A stretch of 64,000 bases of DNA from Leeia oryzae DSM 17879 (GCF_000376945.1 NZ_AQXU01000023.1:1-64000), one strand, 5' to 3'. Positions 33,817 through 42,931 are shown, counted from the stretch's first letter. Numbers and translations: made by a program. The notes: a model not told the origin generated them from the letters alone.

Positions 33817-35736
33817 ATGAAAAACCAAACCAAGTTCGCCAATGACCGCGCCCTGGACCTGATCAGCATCGGCCGGGTGGCGGTGGACCTGTACGCCCAC
33901 CAGGTAGGCTCAACGCTGCAGGACGTGGCCAGCTTCGCCAAATACCTCGGTGGCTCGTCCGGCAACATCGCCTTCGGTACCGCCCGTCTGGGGCTCAAGT
34001 CCGCCATGCTGTCCCGGGTGGGCGACGAACAGATGGGCGAGTTCCTGATCGAGACCCTGCGCACCGAAGGCTGCGACATATCGCAGCTCAAGCGCGACCC
34101 GGATCATCTGACCGGTCTGGTCCTGCTGGGGCTGAAGGACCGCGACAGCTTCCCGCTACTGTTCTACCGTGACCACTGCGCCGACATGGCACTGTGCGAA
34201 GCCGACATCGACGAAGCGTTCATTGCCACCAGCAAGGCATTGCTGATCACCGGTACCCACTTCTCGACCCCGTCGGTACACGCCGCCTCGGTCAAAGCCT
34301 TGAAGGCCGCCCGTGCCAACAACGTCCGGACCGTGATCGACATCGACTACCGGCCGGTACTGTGGGGGCTGACCGGCAAGGGCGACGGGGAAACCCGCTT
34401 TGTCGCTGACGGCAAGGTCAGTGCCCATCTGCAGGGCATCCTGCCGTACTTCGACCTGATCGTCGGGACCGAAGAAGAGATCAACATCGCCGGTGGTAGC
34501 GAGGACGTGATTACGTCACTACGCACCATTCGCCAACTCAACCCGCACGCCACCCTGGTGGTGAAGCGCGGGCCGATGGGCTGCTGCGTCATCGATGGTG
34601 ACATTCCATCCCATATTGACGACGCCTTCACCATCAAGGGCATTCAGGTGGAAGTACTGAACGTGCTGGGGGCAGGGGATGCCTTCATCTCCGGCTTCCT
34701 GTCCGGCTGGATTCGTGGCGAAGACTATGACACCTGCTGCCGCTACGCCAACGCCTGCGGTGCGCTGGTGGTCAGCCGTCACGGCTGCGCCCCGGCCATG
34801 CCGACCCCGGTCGAGCTGCAGTACTTCCTGCAACAGCAACCGGCCAAGCCGGCAGAAGACGCGACGCTTAACCGCCTGCACCGCGTCACCGTGCCACGCG
34901 CCAAGCGTGACGAAGTGCTGGTATTCGCCTTCGACCACCGCAACCAGTTCTTCGATCTGGTGCAGAAGCTTGGCGCCGATGAAGGCCGCCTGCCGCAACT
35001 GAAACAGCTGTTCGTGCAGGCCGTGGGCGAAGTCGAGACCGAACTGGGCCTGCAAGGCAAGGTCGGCATTCTGGCCGACGACCGTTACGGTCAGGATGCC
35101 CTCAATGCCGCTACCGGTCGCAACTGGTGGATCGGCCGGCCGGTGGAACTGCCGCTGTCCAACCCGCTGGAATTCGACCTCGGTCGTTCGGTCGGCAGCT
35201 ACCTGCAGAACTGGCCGAAGGAACACATCATCAAGTGTCTGGTGCAATACCATCCGGACGATAGCGTCGAGAACCGGCTGGATCAGGAAACCCAGATCCG
35301 TACCCTGTACGAAGCGGCGCAGGCTTCCGGTCACGAGCTGTTGCTGGAGATCATTCCCAACAAGCAGCTGCCGCAGCACCCTGATACCGTCTACCGGGCG
35401 CTGAAGCGCCTGTACAACCTCGGTATCTATCCGGAGTGGTGGAAGCTGGAACAATTTGATACCGACGAACAATGGGCCGCGATCGACAGCCTGATCCAGG
35501 AACGCGACCCGTACTGCCGTGGCGTGGTGCTGCTGGGGCTGAATGCCCCGGTAGAGACGCTGAAGCAGGGCTTCAAGGCTGCCAAGGTCAGCCAGACCGT
35601 GCGTGGCTTTGCCGTGGGTCGCACCATCTTCTTCGAACCGGCACGTCAGTGGCTGGCGGGGGAAGTAGATGACCGTGGCGTGATCGAGGCTTGCAAGGCT
35701 ACCTTTAAAACGCTGATTGCTGCCTGGCGCGGTTAA
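33817..35736 (+). CDS. iolC: 5-dehydro-2-deoxygluconokinase fused to a DUF2090 aldolase-like domain
   Basis: A 639-residue two-domain enzyme. Residues about 10-325 form a PfkB/ribokinase-type kinase (IolC) with LGGSSGNIAFGTARLG and the catalytic VLGAGDAFISGFLSG. Residues about 345-635 form a DUF2090 domain, a TIM barrel related to class I aldolases (FAFDHRNQF, then VGILADDRYG). IolC phosphorylates 2-deoxy-5-keto-gluconate; the fused domain probably splits the product to dihydroxyacetone phosphate and malonate semialdehyde, replacing IolJ. This fusion is known in proteobacterial iol operons. Confidence 0.92.
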   Translation: MKNQTKFANDRALDLISIGRVAVDLYAHQVGSTLQDVASFAKYLGGSSGNIAFGTARLGLKSAMLSRVGDEQMGEFLIETLRTEGCDISQLKRDPDHLTGLVLLGLKDRDSFPLLFYRDHCADMALCEADIDEAFIATSKALLITGTHFSTPSVHAASVKALKAARANNVRTVIDIDYRPVLWGLTGKGDGETRFVADGKVSAHLQGILPYFDLIVGTEEEINIAGGSEDVITSLRTIRQLNPHATLVVKRGPMGCCVIDGDIPSHIDDAFTIKGIQVEVLNVLGAGDAFISGFLSGWIRGEDYDTCCRYANACGALVVSRHGCAPAMPTPVELQYFLQQQPAKPAEDATLNRLHRVTVPRAKRDEVLVFAFDHRNQFFDLVQKLGADEGRLPQLKQLFVQAVGEVETELGLQGKVGILADDRYGQDALNAATGRNWWIGRPVELPLSNPLEFDLGRSVGSYLQNWPKEHIIKCLVQYHPDDSVENRLDQETQIRTLYEAAQASGHELLLEIIPNKQLPQHPDTVYRALKRLYNLGIYPEWWKLEQFDTDEQWAAIDSLIQERDPYCRGVVLLGLNAPVETLKQGFKAAKVSQTVRGFAVGRTIFFEPARQWLAGEVDDRGVIEACKATFKTLIAAWRG

Positions 35737-35879
35737 GCCAGCCAGCGGGGTCAGGTATGTAAAACACAGGCCGGCCGCTAATTGAAAGATCGAAGTGATA
35801 CGCATTACGGGCAGGTAGATACCGACCTCGGCACAGTGAGTAACTGGCACTTGCAACTGAATACAGGACATACAACATC

Positions 35880-37742
35880 ATGAGTCAAACCATCCGCCTT
35901 ACCATGGCGCAAGCGCTGGTCCGTTACCTGACGGCCCAGTTTGTTGAAGAAGACGGGCAGCAGGTGCCGCTGTTTGCCGGCTGTTTCACCATCTTCGGTC
36001 ACGGTAACGTGGCTGGCTTTGGCGAAGCGCTGTACCGTCATCGCGAACAACTGCCCACCCTGCGTGCACACAACGAGCAGGGTATGGCACATGCGGCCAT
36101 CGCTTTTGCCAAGAGCCATTTCCGTCGTCGCATGATGGCGGTTAGTACCAGTATCGGCCCGGGTGCCACCAATATGGTCACCGCTGCCGCGCTGGCACAC
36201 GTCAATCGCCTGCCGGTACTACTGTTGCCAGGCGACTACTTTGTGAATCGACTACCTGACCCGGTACTACAACAGGTGGAAGACTTTACCGATGGCGGCA
36301 TCTCTGCCAACGACTGTTTCAAACCGGTATCCCGCTATTTCGACCGCATCGTGCATCCGGCCCAGTTACTCAGCGCCTTGCCGCGTGCCATTGCAACCCT
36401 GACGGACCCGGTCAATTGCGGCCCGGTGACGCTGGCACTGCCACAGGATATTCAGGCCACCGCCTATGACTATCCGGTCGACTTCTTCGAGCCCCGCGTC
36501 ATCCGTTTCCGCGCCCCGTTGCCGGAGATGACCGAACTGGAAGCTGCGGTGGCTACCCTTAAAACCGCCCAGCGTCCACTGATCGTTTCTGGCGGCGGCG
36601 TGCTGTACGCTAAAGCGACCGAACAACTGCGCCAGTTTGCCGAGAAACACGGCATTCCGGTTGGTGAAACTCAGGCTGGCAAGAGCGTATTGCCGTGGGA
36701 CCATGCGCTGCTGTCCGGCTCCATCGGTGTCACCGGCTCTACCGCCTCCAACGCCCTGGCCAAAGAAGCTGACGTGATTCTGGCCGTGGGTACCCGGCTG
36801 CAAGACTTCACCACGTCGTCTAACAGCCTGTTTACCCAGGCCAAGGTGATCAGTCTGAACGTCAACCCGTTTGACAGCGTCAAATGGCGTGCTCAGCCGC
36901 TACTGGCGGATGCCGGCCTTGGTCTGACTGCACTGAGCGACTGGCTCGGCCACTGGCAAGCCAGTCCGGCTTGGACCGAGAAAGCCAAAGGCCTCAACCA
37001 GGCCTGGCGCGACACCGTGCTGACGATTACCAGCAAGACTCAGCCACCATCCGCCGACTACCTGCCATATGACGGCGAAGTGATCGGTGCCGTCCAGCGT
37101 AGCGGGGATTCTACCCATACCGACATCGTGGTTTGTGCCGCCGGTACCTTGCCGGCCGAGCTGCACAAGCTGTGGCGCACCAGCTTCCCGGGTGGCTACC
37201 ACATGGAATACGGCTACTCCTGCATGGGTTACGAGATTGCTGGTGGCCTGGGTGCCAAGATGGCTCGCCCGGACAAGGAAGTGTTCGTGATGGTGGGCGA
37301 TGGTTCCTACCTGATGATGAACTCCGAGATCGCTACCTCGGTGATGCTGGATTACAAGCTGATCATCGTGGTGCAGGACAACAGCGGCTACGGCTGTATC
37401 AGCCGGCTGCAGGTCAATAGCGGCAGCGAACCGTTCAACAACATGCTGCGCGACTGCCTGGTTGGCCAGCACGGCTTCCCGAAAGTCGACTTCGCCAAAC
37501 ACGCCGAAGCACTGGGTGCGATTTCCGAGCACGTACCGGATATCGCCGCACTGGAAGAGGCGCTGAAACGCGCGCGTGCCGCGGACCGCACTTACGTGAT
37601 CGTGATCGATACCGACGACCGTCGTGTGACAGAAGAAGGGGGCGCCTGGTGGGAAGTGGGTATTCCGGAAGTCTCGGAAAGCGAACGGGTCAGAAGCACC
37701 CGCGCCCGCTACGACGAGATCAAGCGGACGCAAAAGAAATAA
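35880..37742 (+). CDS. iolD: 3D-(3,5/4)-trihydroxycyclohexane-1,2-dione acylhydrolase
   Basis: A 620-residue thiamine-diphosphate enzyme that opens the inositol-derived ring (diketo-4-deoxy-inositol to 5-deoxy-glucuronate). The N-terminal pyrimidine domain carries the catalytic glutamate in LRAHNEQGMAHAA, the middle domain follows, and the C-terminal ThDP motif begins VMVGDGSYLMMNSE and continues to the Asn in QDNSGYGC. The length matches IolD (about 620-640). It lies 143 bp after iolC, and a structured 207-bp gap precedes iolE2. Confidence 0.95.
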   Translation: MSQTIRLTMAQALVRYLTAQFVEEDGQQVPLFAGCFTIFGHGNVAGFGEALYRHREQLPTLRAHNEQGMAHAAIAFAKSHFRRRMMAVSTSIGPGATNMVTAAALAHVNRLPVLLLPGDYFVNRLPDPVLQQVEDFTDGGISANDCFKPVSRYFDRIVHPAQLLSALPRAIATLTDPVNCGPVTLALPQDIQATAYDYPVDFFEPRVIRFRAPLPEMTELEAAVATLKTAQRPLIVSGGGVLYAKATEQLRQFAEKHGIPVGETQAGKSVLPWDHALLSGSIGVTGSTASNALAKEADVILAVGTRLQDFTTSSNSLFTQAKVISLNVNPFDSVKWRAQPLLADAGLGLTALSDWLGHWQASPAWTEKAKGLNQAWRDTVLTITSKTQPPSADYLPYDGEVIGAVQRSGDSTHTDIVVCAAGTLPAELHKLWRTSFPGGYHMEYGYSCMGYEIAGGLGAKMARPDKEVFVMVGDGSYLMMNSEIATSVMLDYKLIIVVQDNSGYGCISRLQVNSGSEPFNNMLRDCLVGQHGFPKVDFAKHAEALGAISEHVPDIAALEEALKRARAADRTYVIVIDTDDRRVTEEGGAWWEVGIPEVSESERVRSTRARYDEIKRTQKK

Positions 37743-37792
37743 CAGATGCAACAAGGCCGCGGCAACAAAGCGGTCAATCAACCAGACACCAG

Positions 37793-37883
37793 CCGGTCCC
37801 TTAGTGGGGCAGGCGGTCATCGAGTCTGGGTAGCCGGCGAGTCAGTGTTGAGAGACAGTGCGCGCTTGTTGGTGGGGGACCGG
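37793..37883 (+). repeat. Paired inverted repeats between iolD and iolE2
   Basis: CCGGTCCC (37793-37800) and GGGACCGG (37876-37883) are perfect complements flanking about 75 nt. A separate perfect hairpin CCGGCC-ATCA-GGCCGG lies at 37913-37928, 21 bp before the next start codon. There is no T run. It could tune expression between iolD and the downstream genes. Confidence 0.5.
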
Positions 37884-37949
37884 TAAGCCGCGACTCCCGG
37901 CTGCTTCAGGCTCCGGCCATCAGGCCGGATGACAGATAGAGGATAAACC

Positions 37950-38855
37950 ATGCAATTTGACGTAAAGATCGGGGTCAACCCCATTTCCTGGTTCAACGAC
38001 GACCTAACCTCGCTGGGGGGCGAAACGCCGCTGGCAGTGGCGCTGACCGAAGGCAAGGAAATCGGCTTCCAGGGCTTTGAACTGGGCAACAAGTTCCCGA
38101 AAGACAAAGTGGAACTCAAAGCCACGCTGGACCAGTACGGCTTTGAATGCGTGTCCGGCTGGTACTCCGGGTTTCTCGGCCACGACAGCGTTGAAGCCGA
38201 GATCGACCGGGTGGCCCCGTATCTGGACAAGATGCTCTACAACAACAGCCACGTGATGGTGTACGGCGAATGCGCCGGCACCATCCAGGGCGACCGCAGC
38301 AAACCGCTGTACATGCGGCCCAAGTTCCGCAACGACGGCGAATGGCAAGCCTACGCCGACAAACTGACCCGCTTTGCCGACTGGCTGCTGGCGCGCGGCA
38401 TGCGCCTTGGCTACCACCACCACATGGGCGCGTTGGTCGAAACCCCGGCCGACGTCGACACCCTGATGCGTCTGACCGGCGACTCGGTCGGCCTGCTGTT
38501 CGATACCGGCCACATGACCTTTGCCGGAGGCGATGCACTGACCGAGCTGAAGAAACACCTCCACCGCGTCTGCCACGTGCACTGCAAGGACGTGCGCCCG
38601 CACGTGATCAAGCTGGCCCGCAACCGCAACTGGGCGTTCCTGGACGCAGTACTGAACGGCGCCTTTACCGTACCGGGTGACGGCGCGATCGACTTTGGCC
38701 CGATCCTGCAAACACTAGCCGACCATCAATACAAAGGCTGGCTGGTGATCGAAGCCGAACAGGACCCGGTGGTGGCGCCAAGTTACGAGTATGTGAAGAA
38801 AGGCTTTACCACCCTGAAGCAACTGGTCACGCACATTCAAGGACAATCCTCATGA
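37950..38855 (+). CDS. iolE: Myo-inosose-2 dehydratase (IolE paralogue 2)
   Basis: A 301-residue TIM-barrel dehydratase that removes water from 2-keto-myo-inositol. KIGVNPISWFNDD, GYHHHMGALVE, LLFDTGHM and CHVHCKDVRPH carry the conserved metal ligands. Adjacent iolD and iolB (the ATG of iolB overlaps the stop by four bases) make this the likelier of the two copies to be the main IolE. The first copy at 26400 is clearly homologous along its whole length. Confidence 0.92.
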   Translation: MQFDVKIGVNPISWFNDDLTSLGGETPLAVALTEGKEIGFQGFELGNKFPKDKVELKATLDQYGFECVSGWYSGFLGHDSVEAEIDRVAPYLDKMLYNNSHVMVYGECAGTIQGDRSKPLYMRPKFRNDGEWQAYADKLTRFADWLLARGMRLGYHHHMGALVETPADVDTLMRLTGDSVGLLFDTGHMTFAGGDALTELKKHLHRVCHVHCKDVRPHVIKLARNRNWAFLDAVLNGAFTVPGDGAIDFGPILQTLADHQYKGWLVIEAEQDPVVAPSYEYVKKGFTTLKQLVTHIQGQSS

Positions 38856-39694
38856 GCCTGCTGGTCAAGAACACCCGTCAGGGACAAGACAGAATCACCA
38901 TCACCCCGCAAAGCGCCGGCTGGGAACACATCGGCTTTGGCGTCAAACGCCTCGCCCCCGGCGACGTGGTGACGCAACAGGAAACCGGTCGCGAAACCTG
39001 CGTGGTGGTGCTGTCCGGCATCGTCACCCTCAGTGCCGGTGAACACAGCTGGAAAGAGATCGGTGCCCGCACCAGCGTGTTCGACGAACGCGCCCCGTAC
39101 GCCGGTTATGTCCCGCCGAAAGTGCAATGGCAGGTCACCGCCCATACCGACGCCGAGATCGCCATCTGTACCGCGCCAGCGGAAGGCAAATACCAGCCCC
39201 GGCTGATCGAACCGTCGCAGATCAAACGCTCGGTACGCGGGGTCTCCACCAACACCCGTTACGTCACCGACATCCTGCCGCAAGGCGAGCCGGCCGAATC
39301 GCTGCTGGTGGTGGAAGTGCGCACGCCGCAAAGCCACAGCTCCAGCTACCCGCCGCACAAGCACGATCAGGACGCGATTCCGGACGAGAGCTTTCTGGAA
39401 GAAACCTACTACCACCGCATCAACCCACCGCAGGGCTTCGTGTTTCAGCGGGTGTATACCGACGACCGCAGCCTGGACGAAAGCATGGCGGTAGAAGACG
39501 GTGATGTGGTGATGGTGCCGCGAGGCTACCACCCGGTGTGTGCGCCCTACGGTTACGAGAGCTATTACCTGAACGTGATGGCCGGGCCGAAGCGCCAGTG
39601 GTGCTTCAAGAACGACCCGGCGCACGAATGGCTGATGACGCGCGGACCGGGGCAAGCCAATGCACCGGCACCGACACCGGTGTTTTTCAAGTAG
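38852..39694 (+). CDS. iolB: 5-deoxy-glucuronate isomerase
   Basis: A 280-residue bicupin enzyme converting 5-deoxy-glucuronate to 2-deoxy-5-keto-gluconate, the substrate of IolC. Metal-binding motifs include SYPPHKHDQD and EETYYHRINP in the C-terminal half. The length is close to that of IolB (about 270-280). ATGA overlap with iolE2 indicates translational coupling. It is the last gene of the cluster; a strong terminator follows. iolA (methylmalonate-semialdehyde dehydrogenase) is not in the window. Confidence 0.95.
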   Translation: MSLLVKNTRQGQDRITITPQSAGWEHIGFGVKRLAPGDVVTQQETGRETCVVVLSGIVTLSAGEHSWKEIGARTSVFDERAPYAGYVPPKVQWQVTAHTDAEIAICTAPAEGKYQPRLIEPSQIKRSVRGVSTNTRYVTDILPQGEPAESLLVVEVRTPQSHSSSYPPHKHDQDAIPDESFLEETYYHRINPPQGFVFQRVYTDDRSLDESMAVEDGDVVMVPRGYHPVCAPYGYESYYLNVMAGPKRQWCFKNDPAHEWLMTRGPGQANAPAPTPVFFK

Positions 39695-39756
39695 ATTTGA
39701 AAGTCACTGGTATTAGACGCAAAGAGTTTGTTGTATCTCCACATCTGAAGGGCTTG

Positions 39757-39783
39757 ACCGGGACTATATGTCCCGGTTTTTTT
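39757..39783 (+). terminator. Intrinsic terminator of the inositol cluster
   Basis: ACCGGGAC and GTCCCGGT form an 8-bp stem with a TATAT loop, followed by seven T residues. It lies about 60 bp after iolB. Confidence 0.93.
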
Positions 39784-40101
39784 ATGTGTTTTGGTTCAGG
39801 CTCAAAACATGTCGTGTGCGATGCAAACCGGAGCTGGATTGATTCAAAAGCGAAGGAGGAGAAATCGGGAAAGTAGGCAAAAGCCGACGTCGATGCAAAG
39901 TGATGGGGCCAGGCGCTTGTTTTGTTCAACGAAATTTCTGCATAAGTACGCTTTTCGCTAGGTGTCCATCAAATCGGGGTAAAACCACCCTGACTATGTA
40001 ATAATTCCGCAATCAGGTCATTGTGTCGCAAAGACGCTTGCTGCCAGAGTGGGTATGGCAATCCATTCTTGGTGGAGAGATCGAAAGGATTTTGTAAGGC
40101 A
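39784..40101. other. Intergenic region, no gene recognised
   Basis: About 320 bp with a rising A+T content toward the next gene. Short open frames here lack ribosome sites. It presumably holds the promoter of the solute-binding gene at 40102; I see no clear operator. Confidence 0.5.
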
Positions 40102-40884
40102 ATGATTATACGACACTGTCTCAGCATTTTTCTTCTCTTTCCCATTATTTCCCAGGCTGACCAAATAATTCTGGTCGCTGATCAATGGTGTCCATATAAC
40201 TGTGAAAGCAGTAGCGATAAACCTGGTTTCATGGTGGAAATTGCGTCCACTATTTTTTCTCAAGCTGGTCATCACATTGAATATAAAGTAGTCCCATGGA
40301 AAAGAGCTTTACAAGGGGTTCAAAGAGGTATTTATCAAGGAGCGATTGCGGCAACACCTGAAAATAGCAAATTTATTCAGCCCAATTTGATATTTCCTCG
40401 TGAGGAACAAGGGAGAATGCATAACGTTTTCTTTACGTTAAAATCTTCCGTCTGGCGCTACCAAGGGCCAAACACACTTGATGGGCAGAAAGTTGGGCTG
40501 GTTGGTGGTTATGCGTTTCCGGAAATTTCATCTTATGCTATCGCCCATCCCAAGAAGGTCGATTTGCAATACACAACTGGCGAACTGGCGGTTCAGGAGA
40601 ATATACGCAAACTCTTTTTTAGACGTGTCAGTACCGTACTGGAAGATGAATCGGTGTTTATCTACAATGCAAATGCTCTAGGCATGCTAGATGCTTTTCA
40701 TATTGCGGGGGAAGAGGGGAGTAGCACTAGCTCCAATAATTTATATATTGGCTTTACACCTTTCTCAAAAAATCCCAAGTCTATTGAATATGCACGAATT
40801 CTATCGGATGGTATGCAGCAGCTGCGTAAAAGTGGCAGACTTGCACAGATCATGGCTAGGTACGGTTTAAAAGATTGGCGATAA
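40102..40884 (+). CDS. Orphan periplasmic solute-binding protein (SBP family 3 type)
   Basis: A 260-residue exported protein with a short signal peptide ending ISQA and a mature start near residue 16. The pattern WCPYNCES, then KVVPWKRALQG, then GAIAATPENSKF is that of orphan amino-acid-type binding proteins in Neisseriales relatives. No transporter genes are adjacent. The base composition is visibly more AT-rich than its neighbours, and it lies between the iol terminator and two tRNA genes, which hints at acquisition. ATG 40102 was chosen because the signal peptide begins there. Confidence 0.8.
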   Translation: MIIRHCLSIFLLFPIISQADQIILVADQWCPYNCESSSDKPGFMVEIASTIFSQAGHHIEYKVVPWKRALQGVQRGIYQGAIAATPENSKFIQPNLIFPREEQGRMHNVFFTLKSSVWRYQGPNTLDGQKVGLVGGYAFPEISSYAIAHPKKVDLQYTTGELAVQENIRKLFFRRVSTVLEDESVFIYNANALGMLDAFHIAGEEGSSTSSNNLYIGFTPFSKNPKSIEYARILSDGMQQLRKSGRLAQIMARYGLKDWR

Positions 40885-41008
40885 GTTTTGAGCAGATTGC
40901 ATGCGTGTCGTCCTCGACATCTCAAGGGGTTTAGCGTGTTTCAGAATCAAGCTGCTCAATGTGAATAACAGCAGAAGTTGGCCATCAGAGCTGAGACAGT
41001 CCAGAAAG

Positions 41009-41044
41009 CAAAAAAGCCGCTCACGGTGTCGTGAGCGGCTTTTA
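41009..41044 (-). terminator. Intrinsic terminator of the tRNA-Ala/tRNA-Glu unit
   Basis: AGCCGCTCAC (41015-41024) and GTGAGCGGCT (41031-41040) form a 10-bp stem flanked by six A residues on the left, which are the T run on the minus strand. It is placed just after tRNA-Glu. Confidence 0.88.
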
Positions 41045-41046
41045 TT

Positions 41047-41122
41047 TGGCGTCCCCACGGGGATTCGAACCCCGGTTATCGCCGTGAAAGGGCGGTGTCC
41101 TAGGCCTCTAGACGATGGGGAC
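41047..41122 (-). tRNA. tRNA-Glu (anticodon TTC)
   Basis: A 76-nt cloverleaf on the minus strand. The acceptor stem is GTCCCC/GGGGAC, the anticodon loop reads CTTTCAC with anticodon TTC, the T arm is CGGGGTTCGAATCCCCG, and the discriminator G plus CCA are encoded. The second gene of a two-tRNA unit. Confidence 0.96.
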
Positions 41123-41175
41123 AGAAACCTGTCTACAAGAAACCAAACCGAGGCTGTTTGAATTTCAGGTTCACT

Positions 41176-41251
<76 letters not shown>

Positions 41252-41327
41252 TAGCGAAGAAACGAGATTATCCACGAACTTTTATGGTTTGTAAATATAC
41301 CTCGTCACTATTTTGCTAATAATTTTT

Positions 41328-41882
41328 TTACAGGCCTTTTACCGCATAAATGCCTGGTGCATTACGCCAGTAGCTTTTGTAGTCCATCCCGTAACCAAAC
41401 AGAAAGCGGTCTTGCACTTCCAGCCCAATGTAGTGGGCTTTGGCTTCTGGCGCTTTGCGATCATGCATCTTATTGATCAGCACGGCCACTTTCACATCTG
41501 CCGCACCTTGGGCCAGGCAGTGTTTCACGATTTCTGTCAGGGTATGGCCTTCATCCAGAATGTCATCAATGACCAGTACCGTCCTGCCTGCCACCTTGTT
41601 GGTGGGTTCAACCAGCCACTTCAGCTTGCCGCCAGAGGTTTCTGCCCCATAGCGTGTGGCATGGATGTACTCATACTGCAGCGGGAAGCTGAGTTTTGTC
41701 AGCAACTGACCAGCAACAATCAGGCCGCCATTCATGACGCAAAAAACCAGCGGGTTTTGTCCCTTGAGATCTTCAGTAATGGCTAATGCCATGTTGGCAA
41801 TTGCTGCATCAATTTCTTGTTGTGAGTGCAGACAATCTGCGGAGTCCATGACTTCTTGAGCTTCTGAAGGTGTGATTGGCAT
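41328..41882 (-). CDS. hpt: Hypoxanthine-guanine phosphoribosyltransferase
   Basis: A 184-residue purine salvage enzyme transferring phosphoribose from PRPP to hypoxanthine or guanine. The PRPP loop VLVIDDILDEGHTL (about residues 108-121) is intact, and VFCVMNGGLIVAG near residue 50 is the pyrophosphate loop. I start at ATG 41882 (MPITPSEAQ); an in-frame TTG at 41906 would add eight residues. It is a single gene, tail to tail-spaced with the tRNA unit on the same strand. Confidence 0.92.
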   Translation of the reverse strand: MPITPSEAQEVMDSADCLHSQQEIDAAIANMALAITEDLKGQNPLVFCVMNGGLIVAGQLLTKLSFPLQYEYIHATRYGAETSGGKLKWLVEPTNKVAGRTVLVIDDILDEGHTLTEIVKHCLAQGAADVKVAVLINKMHDRKAPEAKAHYIGLEVQDRFLFGYGMDYKSYWRNAPGIYAVKGL

Positions 41883-41962
41883 GGCAGTTCTTTTCAAGGG
41901 TTCCAATCTGCCTATTTTAATGTATAGCCGTCACTTGTTTGCAACCTTTGTGAGGCATATTT

Positions 41963-42292
41963 TTAGAGTTTTTGCTGCTTGATGCAGTTTTGGCAGGCTT
42001 TGTTGGTAATTCCGCATTGGTTCAGGCTTTGCATCAAGGCACAACTGGACCGACGGCATGCAAGCATGGGGATGTTGTGCTCATGGGCAAGGAGCCGGAA
42101 ATGCCGCATGACATTATGACCGACAAAGTCGGTAAACAGGATCAGCATGTCGATGTCTTTGGGGAGTGTGGGCAGTTTCCTTTGATGGGATGCATTTCTG
42201 CCGGAGATATGCCTGAAAATGGATATGCCGTGCTCGGAGAGGAGTTGTGGGATTCCGCCAAGGGTGTCTGCACCAATGACCATTGCATTCAT
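41963..42292 (-). CDS. DUF2325 domain protein
   Basis: A 109-residue protein of the DUF2325 family, with ILFTDFVGHNVMRHFRLLA and the cysteine-rich end CRRSSCALMQSL ... NKACQNC. The four C-terminal cysteines could bind metal. Function is unknown. GGAG seven bases ahead of the ATG supports the start. A clean Fur box lies inside its promoter, so it is probably iron-repressed. Confidence 0.85.
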   Translation of the reverse strand: MNAMVIGADTLGGIPQLLSEHGISIFRHISGRNASHQRKLPTLPKDIDMLILFTDFVGHNVMRHFRLLAHEHNIPMLACRRSSCALMQSLNQCGITNKACQNCIKQQKL

Positions 42293-42322
42293 GTCGATTC
42301 TCCGTGTTTGTAATGTGCATTT

Positions 42323-42351
42323 ATTAAACGATAATCATTATCATTTGTAAA
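42323..42351 (-). promoter_or_regulatory. Fur-controlled sigma-70 promoter of the DUF2325 gene
   Basis: On the minus strand TTTACA (-35, 42346-42351) and TTTAAT (-10, 42323-42328) are 17 bp apart. The spacer at 42329-42343 reads TGATAATGATTATCG on that strand, a 14/15 match to the Fur 7-1-7 consensus. Fur bound here would cover the whole promoter. Confidence 0.8.
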
Positions 42352-42463
42352 GTGGAAATGTCAGCTTCAAACCGGATAAGAACAATAATTTTCTATGCAA
42401 CTGTACTTGCCTCTTGCGGCAGAATATACGATGCTTAAGACAGGGTAACCATGGAGTAACCAG

Positions 42464-42931
42464 ATGACTGAACAAATGACGGCATATCAGATTGCGCTGC
42501 CTGCAACAGGCGCCCGGGAAATCAAGTTAAGTGACTACGCTGGCAAGTGGGTTGTGCTGTATTTTTATCCCAAGGACAACACGCCTGGTTGTACAACAGA
42601 GGGTATGAACTTTCGGGACCTGCACGAAGCGTTCGTGGCACTTAATGCCGTGATTCTGGGGGTATCGCGCGATAGCGTAAAATCGCATGAAAATTTTAAA
42701 AGCAAGATGACGTTTCCGTTCGACTTGCTGTCAGACCCGGATGAACTGCTTTGCAATGCGATGGGAGTCATGAAAATGAAAAACATGTATGGCAAACAGG
42801 TGCGTGGCGTAGAAAGGAGTACTTTCCTATTTTCACCAACAGGAGAACTGGTTAAGGAGTGGCGTGGTCTTAAAGTACCAGGGCATGTGGATGAAGTTCT
42901 TGCCACACTCAAACAGTTGAGCGGTTCTTAG
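42464..42931 (+). CDS. bcp: Peroxiredoxin, Bcp/PrxQ type
   Basis: A 155-residue thiol peroxidase reducing H2O2 and organic peroxides. The peroxidatic cysteine is Cys43 in DNTPGCTTEG, and the fold markers YFYPKD and FLFSPTGELV are present. E. coli Bcp has a resolving Cys five residues later; here that position is Gly48 and the only other cysteine is Cys97, so the mechanism must be 1-Cys or use a distant partner. It lies 49 bp ahead of the PhoH gene on the same strand. Confidence 0.92.
   Translation: MTEQMTAYQIALPATGAREIKLSDYAGKWVVLYFYPKDNTPGCTTEGMNFRDLHEAFVALNAVILGVSRDSVKSHENFKSKMTFPFDLLSDPDELLCNAMGVMKMKNMYGKQVRGVERSTFLFSPTGELVKEWRGLKVPGHVDEVLATLKQLSGS

Noticed and set aside
34519-35871. 450-codon minus-strand frame opposite iolC
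   Set aside because: Shadow of the iolC-DUF2090 fusion; composition is low-complexity and no family is recognisable.
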